Positions 5,927 through 10,846 of a DNA stretch of 10,846 nt are shown piece by piece (position 1 is the stretch's first letter; every line of letters begins with the position of its first letter). The translations under genes and the position numbers were made by a program. This stretch comes from Pirellulales bacterium (lineage in GTDB: Bacteria > Planctomycetota > Planctomycetia > Pirellulales > JALHLM01): assembly GCA_022844585.1 (NCBI GenBank), contig JALHLM010000171.1:1-10846 (forward strand), given 5' to 3'. Below the pieces are notes generated by a model. That model saw only the letters and a list, made by a program, of their open reading frames with translations, was not told where the DNA came from and searched no databases.

Positions 5927-6574
5927 ATGCCCCTGAAATCGATCAAAGGTGGAACTTGGCTACCGAATCGCCCGCCGCATTTGGCCGCATCGCTTTCGCT
6001 AACTAACGCGCTAGCGCTTTCCAACACGAATCAAAAGGCGGCCTTTGTGGTTCAAATGCCGAGAACTGGCAAGATCGCCAAGGTCGCGATTCATTTCCAG
6101 CAAGTCATCGACCCTGGCTTCGCCACGGTGCGGCTTGAAACGCTCGACACCGCCAACGGGTTTCCTTCGGGCACATTAATTGGCAACGCAACCGGCACGG
6201 CTGGCATTTTGGCAAGTGGGTGGCATCTCATATCGCTCGGCACGCCGCTAACGGAAATGTTGCAGAACGCGTTCTTCGCAGTTGTCGTCTCGCAGGGCGG
6301 CTCGGATATGATCGCCACATTGTCAGCGGTCAACGCCTCCTGCTGCGCGCAGGAATTCCCGTACACGCTCTATCATGCCGGCAGTTGGTCGAAACTTCAG
6401 CATTGCCCCGTCTTCGCCTTGGAGTACGAGGACGGCAGCTACGAGGTCGTCCAAGGCGTCTGGCCCATCAAGGCCGTGGCGAACTCTTCGTACCACAGCA
6501 CCTCGCCGGCCAACCAGCGCGCGTTACGCGTCAAGTTGCCGTTTCCGGCACAGGCCGTGGGGGCTTGGGTCTAG
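5927..6574 (+). CDS. N-terminal part of a surface or tail-like beta protein, ended by an early TAG
   Basis: These 215 residues read from a well-placed ATG to a TAG at 6572-6574. The protein does not belong to a family I can name. It has no signal peptide and no membrane segment, and is rich in beta-forming, Gly/Thr/Ser/Val sequence. Residues about 48-150 look like one beta-sandwich module: KIAKVAIHFQQ, then ATVRLETLDTANGFPSGTLI, GWHLISLGTPL and AFFAVVVSQGGSD. A second module opens at about 200 (ALRVKLPFPAQAVGAWV) and is cut by the stop after its first strand. The frame continues without another stop for 471 codons, and those codons finish the module (AELDGDATLKLYKG), so this is most likely the first third of a 687-codon gene (5927-7990). 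Nonsense mutation, sequencing error or readthrough are all possible. Expression of this half alone would give an incomplete fold. Confidence 0.7.
   Translation: MPLKSIKGGTWLPNRPPHLAASLSLTNALALSNTNQKAAFVVQMPRTGKIAKVAIHFQQVIDPGFATVRLETLDTANGFPSGTLIGNATGTAGILASGWHLISLGTPLTEMLQNAFFAVVVSQGGSDMIATLSAVNASCCAQEFPYTLYHAGSWSKLQHCPVFALEYEDGSYEVVQGVWPIKAVANSSYHSTSPANQRALRVKLPFPAQAVGAWV
6572..6574 (+). other. In-frame amber codon inside the beta-protein gene
   Basis: TAG follows GTC (Val215) and precedes GCC GAA TTG GAC GGC, in the same frame as the sequence on both sides. It is the only stop between 5927 and 7988 in this frame. One base change could convert TGG, CAG, AAG, GAG, TCG, TTG, TAC or TAT into TAG; Trp, Tyr or Gln would suit the strand best. 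Confidence 0.9.
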
Positions 6575-6580
6575 GCCGAA

Positions 6581-7990
6581 TTGGACGGCGACGCCACATT
6601 GAAGCTGTACAAGGGGACGGATGTCGCCACAGCGCTGGCCACCGTCACGCTCGACAAGGATTACCGCTACGGCACGACCTATGGCCGCCAGGTGTACTAT
6701 TTCAACAACCCGGTAGTATTGAACCAGGACGCCGAGTATTTCCTCGCGCTGCAGGCCACGACCGGAACGAGCATCATCCTCAACGAAGTAGAGGTCAGCG
6801 CCGCGTCACTCCTGGACGGCATGGACGGGAACTATTCCGGCGGGGCGTTGACCAACACGGACGGGTTGATGCTTGCCGGGGAGTTCAATCGCGCCCGCGA
6901 CGTGTTGGCGTTTAACATGACGCCCGGACCAACGCCCGGCGCCATAAAAGGCGATTCGTTGCAAAATTTTGGCAAGGCTTGCACCATGCGTCGTTGCACG
7001 TCCGTGGGCGGCTACACGAGCCTGCGCGACGGCGGCGACTTCAACGTGATGCGTTACTGCCTGGGCTTGGAGTATCACCGCAAGGGTTACAACAACGCGT
7101 TCAAGACCACAAATTGGATCTGCGTCATCGGCATGCACGCGGAATCGACGGTTTCATCCATAGAAGCTGCGGCAGGTTATCAAATCGATCCGGAAGACGG
7201 AGTATCCGACTTTCAACGCGCGATCTTCCGCGACTGCACCGGCAAACCGGACGTGAACACGGCGGCTACGGCGAACGGACTCAAATTCGCCGTCTTGCAG
7301 GACGTCTATCTCGACGGCTGCCAGTTCCTGCACCAACGCACCACCGTCACCACGCTCCGCTTCGCGGAGAAAGTCGGACGCATTCGCGTCAAGGATACGT
7401 TCTTGAGCCGCGAGATACACATTGAGCCAGGCGCAACGCCGCCGCCAGGTTACATGCTACTGGAACGCGTCATCGTGGGTGATGGTGTGCAGCAGCCAGT
7501 CGAGGGCATCGAGAATGCGCGGTGCGAAGTGATGCTGCTTAGAGACTCCACGCTTCAGAACTATAGTCGAATGGCCATCGAATGGGATGCAACCGACGGC
7601 ACGTACGCGCTGATTGCCGCGACGAATTGCGACTTCAACGGTTATCGAAACGACGATCCAACGGTTGATATCGGCAAGAATGTCGGTGGCACGGGTCAGC
7701 TAAATCGCTCACGCAAACTCAAGTGGCTCGGAAATCGCCGAGACAACATGGGGAGTGGCAACGCGGAATTTGCTGACTCAGGATTCACAGACGTTGTGCT
7801 CGGAACGACACGCGACGCATCAATGTGCGTGTATGAGAACATAGGATCGCCGACGGGAGGCCTCGTCACATGGAATGTCGGGGACATCGTCGTGAATTCC
7901 GCACCCACTTCCGGCGGCTACTACGGATGGGTCTGCACGAGCGCAACGTCACCTCCTGGAACATGGAAGCAATGGGGCAGCATTGCATAG
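6581..7990 (+). CDS. C-terminal part of the same beta-helix protein, after the in-frame TAG
   Basis: This 469-codon stretch continues the frame of the preceding part; the first possible start after the TAG is TTG at 6581, with no ribosome site, so it is probably not a separate gene. Residues 1-90 complete a beta-sandwich module (DGDATLKLYKGTDVATALAT, GRQVYYFNNPVVLNQDAEYF). After a loop, about residues 120-385 have the short alternating strands, turn glycines and repeated Cys/Asn of a right-handed parallel beta-helix (FRDCTG, LQDVYLDGCQFL, RIRVKDTFLSREI, EVMLLRDSTLQNY, LIAATNCDFNGY). The last 41 residues (WNVGDIVVNSAP...GGYYGWVCTSA...PGTWKQWGSIA) match a small C-terminal module that I remember from phage tail fibres, pectate-lyase-like proteins and other secreted proteins. 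The exact family and ligand are unknown. It ends in TAG, 33 bases before the PEP-CTERM gene. Confidence 0.65.
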   Translation: MDGDATLKLYKGTDVATALATVTLDKDYRYGTTYGRQVYYFNNPVVLNQDAEYFLALQATTGTSIILNEVEVSAASLLDGMDGNYSGGALTNTDGLMLAGEFNRARDVLAFNMTPGPTPGAIKGDSLQNFGKACTMRRCTSVGGYTSLRDGGDFNVMRYCLGLEYHRKGYNNAFKTTNWICVIGMHAESTVSSIEAAAGYQIDPEDGVSDFQRAIFRDCTGKPDVNTAATANGLKFAVLQDVYLDGCQFLHQRTTVTTLRFAEKVGRIRVKDTFLSREIHIEPGATPPPGYMLLERVIVGDGVQQPVEGIENARCEVMLLRDSTLQNYSRMAIEWDATDGTYALIAATNCDFNGYRNDDPTVDIGKNVGGTGQLNRSRKLKWLGNRRDNMGSGNAEFADSGFTDVVLGTTRDASMCVYENIGSPTGGLVTWNVGDIVVNSAPTSGGYYGWVCTSATSPPGTWKQWGSIA

Positions 7991-8012
7991 TCGGCGGTCG
8001 AGACTACTTATC

Positions 8013-8016
8013 GGAG
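8013..8016 (+). promoter_or_regulatory. Ribosome binding site of the PEP-CTERM gene
   Basis: GGAG, seven bases before the ATG-ATG pair at 8024, supports independent translation of the PEP-CTERM gene although the upstream frame is in phase with it. Confidence 0.65.
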
Positions 8017-8023
8017 TGCAACA

Positions 8024-8986
8024 ATGATGAATCGTGCGACGCGAATTGTCGTTTGGTGTCTTGTTGCAGCAATTGCCTCGCAGAACATGCGGTTGGCAGC
8101 GGCCATGTTGGACGTGGATGCCATTCTTGGGCCAGACCATCCTTACACCAGCGAGACAATCACCTTAGTCGATGGCGCCGATCCGCCGACCGAAGTCGTA
8201 GTACTCGATGGGGCGCTGATTGGAGGTCTACCTGGCAATCCAACGCAACCCATTGGATTCGATGTCTACGGAAAGAGCATTCTGACGATGCGCGGCGGGC
8301 GAGTCAAAGGCAGCCAGCAATCTGTGCTCTTGCACTACCAGAGCGTCTTTCACATGTTGGATGGTGAGATCGACAGCGCACAGATTGAGTCGAGAGACGC
8401 AAGTCGCGTTGCACTTGATGACGGTAACTGGGGTGCAGTTTTCGCTTATGATTCAAGCCGCGTACGCGTAAACGGCGGCAACGAAAACGCTACGTTCAAT
8501 GTGCGTACGTTCGGAGCATCACACGTCGCGTTGAACAGCGAAAGCTTCGAATTCATCGCGGATGAATTGAGCACGGCGGTTATCAGCAGCGGCAACTTTG
8601 AATTGGCCTACGCTCGCGGAAACTCCGAAGTCCTCGTCAATGGCGGCTTCTTTCTTACCGGGCTGTTCGCCTTTGACGATGCGGTACTGCGCATCAGAGA
8701 CATCGACAGCATTGACGAAGAATATGTCGATATCAGTCACAACGCCGTGGCACACGTCTATGGTACGAATCTGCGCTTCGAGGTCAGCCCGGAAAACCGC
8801 CCGCTCGTCCTGGGGACATGGCCCGGTGGCGGCAACTTCGCCTTCCAATACCGCCTCTTCGACCAAGGTCAAATCATCCTCCACGAAGTCCCCGAACCAA
8901 CCGCCGCCCCCCTCCTCGCCATCGCCGCCGCAATCCTGGCATTCACGCGCCGCCGTTCATTGTGGCGGCGCAGCCAACTAAAATGA
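8024..8986 (+). CDS. PEP-CTERM-anchored beta-solenoid surface protein
   Basis: The 320-residue protein begins with a signal peptide (basic start MMNRATR, hydrophobic VVWCLVAAIA, probable cleavage after LAAA at about 27). It ends in a PEP-CTERM sorting signal: VPEP at 289-292, a hydrophobic helix LLAIAAAILAF, and an arginine cluster RRRSLWRR. Such tails are recognised by an exosortase, which cleaves and attaches or releases the protein at the cell surface. Between them lies an irregular repeat of roughly 20 residues typical of a beta-solenoid: LTMRGGRVKG, FHMLDGEIDS, RVALDDGNWG, RVRVNGGNEN, VALNSESFEF, VLVNGGFFLT, VLRIRDIDSI. Many repeats carry a Ser before the strand (YQSVFHM, DASRVAL, DSSRVRV, NSEVLV). 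The ligand is unknown. It stands 33 bases after the split beta-helix gene, so the two may be co-transcribed. No exosortase gene is present in the window. Confidence 0.88.
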   Translation: MMNRATRIVVWCLVAAIASQNMRLAAAMLDVDAILGPDHPYTSETITLVDGADPPTEVVVLDGALIGGLPGNPTQPIGFDVYGKSILTMRGGRVKGSQQSVLLHYQSVFHMLDGEIDSAQIESRDASRVALDDGNWGAVFAYDSSRVRVNGGNENATFNVRTFGASHVALNSESFEFIADELSTAVISSGNFELAYARGNSEVLVNGGFFLTGLFAFDDAVLRIRDIDSIDEEYVDISHNAVAHVYGTNLRFEVSPENRPLVLGTWPGGGNFAFQYRLFDQGQIILHEVPEPTAAPLLAIAAAILAFTRRRSLWRRSQLK

Positions 8987-9359
8987 ACGCATCGCCATCC
9001 CGCGCGCCGCGGCCCTACGGAATCCAATCCCGTTTCCCCGAGTCCCGGCAACTCGGATACGTCAACCCATGACACGCGCGGCAAGCCCATCGCCGCCCAC
9101 TCCAACCTTCGCATGCTGCACATCGACAAAAAAACTCGCACAGATATTCCCAAATCCATTGTCCTCACTTCCCCGTCTCGCAGCTAAATCCAAACGTCCA
9201 AACAACTTACCAACTCACCGCGCCGCCGCCCCAAAAAACAACCGCGCCACGCATTTCGCAATAAACGCCCCGAAAAGCTCCGCAAATACACGAAATGAAC
9301 CAAAAAACACCCCAAAATCTCCCCCCACGGCCCCCTTCTGGCGATCAACGCAGCACGCA
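8987..9359. terminator. G-poor, C-rich gene-free stretch, possible Rho-dependent terminator
   Basis: The 373 bases separate convergent genes. On the plus strand, bases 9121-9300 hold 22 G and 68 C by hand count, the composition expected of a rut site for Rho acting on the PEP-CTERM transcript. A 6-bp hairpin CCGAGT/ACTCGG stands at 9038-9056. On the minus strand the same stretch is G+T-rich, with runs of five, six and four G at 9335-9331, 9326-9321 and 9313-9310, followed by six T at 9307-9302, downstream of the mrfB stop. Open frames here (for example 8983-9072) are short or of Pro/Thr/Asn/Lys-biased low complexity and are not considered genes. Confidence 0.45.
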
Positions 9360-10268
9360 TCACTTCAACACATCCTCGCCCAGCATCCGCATCGTCAATT
9401 GTGCCAGCGTCACGAGATCGAGCGCGTTGTGATGCAGGATGTCGCGGAGTTGCCGCGCGTCGCCGCTGCGGACGAAGGCGTGGTAGGCGGCCGGAATCTG
9501 GCTGCCAGGAATATCGCCCTGGCGCGTGCGGCGGCAAAGGCAGCGCTCCAAGGTTTGCAGGCGGCAATTCGGCACCTGGCGTCGCCAGGTGCGGCGCGCG
9601 TGGATCAGTAAATCGACGTGCGGCAGTTCTTGGCGCACGTCCGGCAAACGATGAAACGCCCGCCGGTCGCGGACCATGGGCCAATCAAAGGTCCGCCCGT
9701 TGAACGTGACCAGCACATCGCAGTCGTGCACGTAGCCTTCCAGCGTGGCGAGGATGGCTTGTTCTTCGGTGTAGTCGCGCGCCAGCAATTGATCGAGCAA
9801 CAACCCGTCGGGCGTGGCCCGAATCAGGCCGACCAGAAAAATCGGCGCGCCGGCTAGGCCGCAGGTTTCCAAATCGAGAAACAAGGTTCTACTCGGGAAC
9901 GCGTCCGCCAACTGCTGCGCCAACGGACGCCGCGCCGGCTGCTCCGGTTCGCCAAGCCGCACGGAAAGTCGTTCCAGATACTTCGGCAACTCGGGCCAGA
10001 AACGGTCGAGCGACTCGCGCACGACGTAATGCGCCCCGCGTTCTGAGCCCAATTCCTCGCCTGGCAGCAACGTCTTTAAGGTGAAATCCGCGGCATCGGC
10101 CGCCGTCGTGCGACGCAACGGAGCGATGACCGAGTATCCATGGGCCGGTTCCGGCGCGGTGGTTCGCAACGGCGCAAGTAGCGGCGCCGGCGGCGCACTC
10201 ACCGGAAGGTCCGGCAATCGCCCGCGATTCAATTGCTCCAATCGCGCTCGGATTTCTTCGCTCAGCAT
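9360..10268 (-). CDS. mrfB: MrfB/YprB-type DEDD 3'-5' exonuclease
   Basis: The 302-residue protein carries the RNase H-like exonuclease domain of the YprB family (RNase_H_2). LFLDLETCGL provides D132 and E134, LVTFNGRTFDWPMV N190 and D195, HVDLLIHARR D219, and ILHHNALDLVTL H279/H280 and D284, so the DEDD metal site and general base are complete. GDIPGSQIPAAYHAF (251-265) is a family signature. In Bacillus subtilis YprB (MrfB) works with the helicase YprA (MrfA) in a UvrABC-independent excision of mitomycin C lesions. Here the MrfA-like helicase gene lies directly upstream on the same strand, so the pair is conserved. Residues 1-120 are a Pro/Ala-rich linker and the N-terminal region. The start ATG 10268 has no clear ribosome site; the frame is open back to the mrfA stop codon, so translation might couple to, or read through from, mrfA. 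The stop is TGA. Confidence 0.88.
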   Translation of the reverse strand: MLSEEIRARLEQLNRGRLPDLPVSAPPAPLLAPLRTTAPEPAHGYSVIAPLRRTTAADAADFTLKTLLPGEELGSERGAHYVVRESLDRFWPELPKYLERLSVRLGEPEQPARRPLAQQLADAFPSRTLFLDLETCGLAGAPIFLVGLIRATPDGLLLDQLLARDYTEEQAILATLEGYVHDCDVLVTFNGRTFDWPMVRDRRAFHRLPDVRQELPHVDLLIHARRTWRRQVPNCRLQTLERCLCRRTRQGDIPGSQIPAAYHAFVRSGDARQLRDILHHNALDLVTLAQLTMRMLGEDVLK

Positions 10269-10291
10269 GAATGAATCGCGCGTGACAAGTA

Positions 10292-10372
10292 GAGCCGGAA
10301 GCGTGAGCGCCCGGAGCGCACCGGCAACCGACGTCGTCTACAGCGCGCTCCGGGCGCTGACGCTTCCGGCTC
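10292..10372. repeat. 28-bp inverted repeat across the mrfA stop codon
   Basis: The arms 10292-10319 and 10345-10372 are reverse complements over 28 bases with one mismatch (G opposite G), and the spacer is 25 bases. Core words are GAGCCGGAAGCG and GCGCCCGGAGCGC. On the minus strand the first arm encodes residues 150-159 of the visible MrfA fragment, the spacer holds the TAG stop (10340-10338), and the second arm fills the gap before mrfB. I recall similar GCCGGAAGCG elements in other planctomycete genomes, so it is probably a dispersed repeat that inserted here. Confidence 0.88.
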
Positions 10373-10846
10373 CATCTGTAGTATCTTCTACGCTGACAAG
10401 TCCCAGCAGCATCTCCAGCAACCGGATCGCGGCGCCTTTGTCTGGGATCGGATAACCGCGCATCAGGTCCGGGTCGCTATGGACGGCCGGGTTCAAATTC
10501 GGCAGGCCGACGCAACTCGGGCAGCCGTCTTCGCAGGGGCATTCCTTCACCATTTGATAGCAGATCGCCAGCAGTTGTTCCACGCGCCGGAAACCTTGCT
10601 CGCTGTAGCCGAGACCGCCGGGATAGCGGTCGTAGAGGATTATCGTCGAGCGCCCCAGGTTGTGACTGTCGACGACTCCGCCCAGGTCGCGGCTGTCGCA
10701 CATCGCCACGATCGGAAGCGCGGTCACCGCCAGGTTGCGAATGCCGCAGAGCCCTTCGCTGGCGCGGAACCCGGCGAGTTTCATTTCGGCCACGACGCTC
10801 TCGTCCGGCGCGAGCCACATCGCCGTCGTGGGGAGCGTTTGCGCGG
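10338..10846 (-). CDS. mrfA: 3' end of an MrfA/YprA-like DEAD-box helicase (DUF1998)
   Basis: Only the C-terminal 169 codons are in the window; the frame is open through the right edge, so the internal ATG at 10820 is not a real start. Counted from that Met, GLCGIRNLAVTALPIVAMCDSRDLGG (23-48) is followed by IILYDRYPGGLGYSEQGF (60-77) and by CPCEDGCPSCVGLP (94-107) with Cys94, 96, 100 and 103. This is the DUF1998 zinc-binding domain of the YprA/MrfA family, helicases that act with MrfB in repair of mitomycin-type DNA damage. The natural domain seems to finish at about LLEMLLGL (134-141). The last residues, DGAGSVSARSAL, are largely encoded by an arm of the 28-bp inverted repeat and are probably not part of the fold. 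The stop is TAG. The mrfB start lies 69 bases downstream in the same frame. Confidence 0.88.
   Translation of the reverse strand, partial: AQTLPTTAMWLAPDESVVAEMKLAGFRASEGLCGIRNLAVTALPIVAMCDSRDLGGVVDSHNLGRSTIILYDRYPGGLGYSEQGFRRVEQLLAICYQMVKECPCEDGCPSCVGLPNLNPAVHSDPDLMRGYPIPDKGAAIRLLEMLLGLVSVEDTTDGAGSVSARSAL

Noticed and set aside
8983..9611. Chain of ATGA-overlapping open frames after the PEP-CTERM gene (8983-9072, then 9069-9611)
   Set aside because: The first has only 29 codons. The second is Pro/Thr/Asn/Lys-biased low complexity and runs antisense into mrfB. The overlaps are probably accidental.
5927..10846. Genome-wide reassignment of TAG to an amino acid
   Set aside because: The CobB-like gene ends in TAG at a normal place, and reading on would enter only the inverted repeat and then an unrelated frame of the channel gene. 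The PEP-CTERM gene has its own start signals. Single events explain the data better.
1..10846. CRISPR array, phage genes or an anti-phage system
   Set aside because: No regularly spaced repeats, integrase, capsid or terminase genes were found. The beta-helix protein resembles tail proteins only in fold, and mrfAB is a repair pair.

Overview
The window looks like chromosomal DNA of a GC-rich Planctomycetota bacterium, probably of the Pirellulales. The reasons are a PEP-CTERM surface protein, mostly single genes with weak or absent Shine-Dalgarno sites, and several families of long GC-rich inverted repeats between genes of a kind I remember from that group. The taxonomy is inference. I see no rRNA, tRNA, CRISPR array, transposase or integrase.

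Left part (1-5642), all on the minus strand. In order of position these are a DUF420 membrane protein, an alkaline-phosphatase-superfamily protein of the EboF-like type, a one-domain voltage-gated cation channel, a CobB/CbiA-like protein that has lost both its ATP-binding loop and its glutaminase cysteine, and the tRNA adenosine deaminase TadA. They share no obvious pathway. Large hairpins lie just past the stop codons of the DUF420, channel and CobB-like genes. The channel's hairpin and the CobB-like gene's hairpin are the same 25-bp perfect inverted repeat, differing by one compensatory base pair.

Middle part (5927-8986), plus strand. This is an accessory surface-protein island. A long beta-sandwich/beta-helix protein is split by one in-frame TAG codon at 6572-6574. 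A PEP-CTERM beta-solenoid protein follows 33 bases later, in the same frame. Its transcript then runs into a 370-base gene-free stretch that is rich in C and A and very poor in G, a plausible Rho-dependent terminator.

Right part (9360-10846), minus strand. This is the DNA-repair pair MrfA (3' end of a DEAD-box helicase with DUF1998) and MrfB (YprB-type DEDD exonuclease). A 28-bp inverted repeat covers the MrfA stop codon. The two genes are in one frame, separated by a single TAG and 23 sense codons.

The points most worth following are the Ca2+-type filter (TLEGWVN) of the channel, the doubly degenerate CobB homologue, the amber-interrupted surface protein, the in-frame TAG junction of MrfA and MrfB, and the covarying hairpins.
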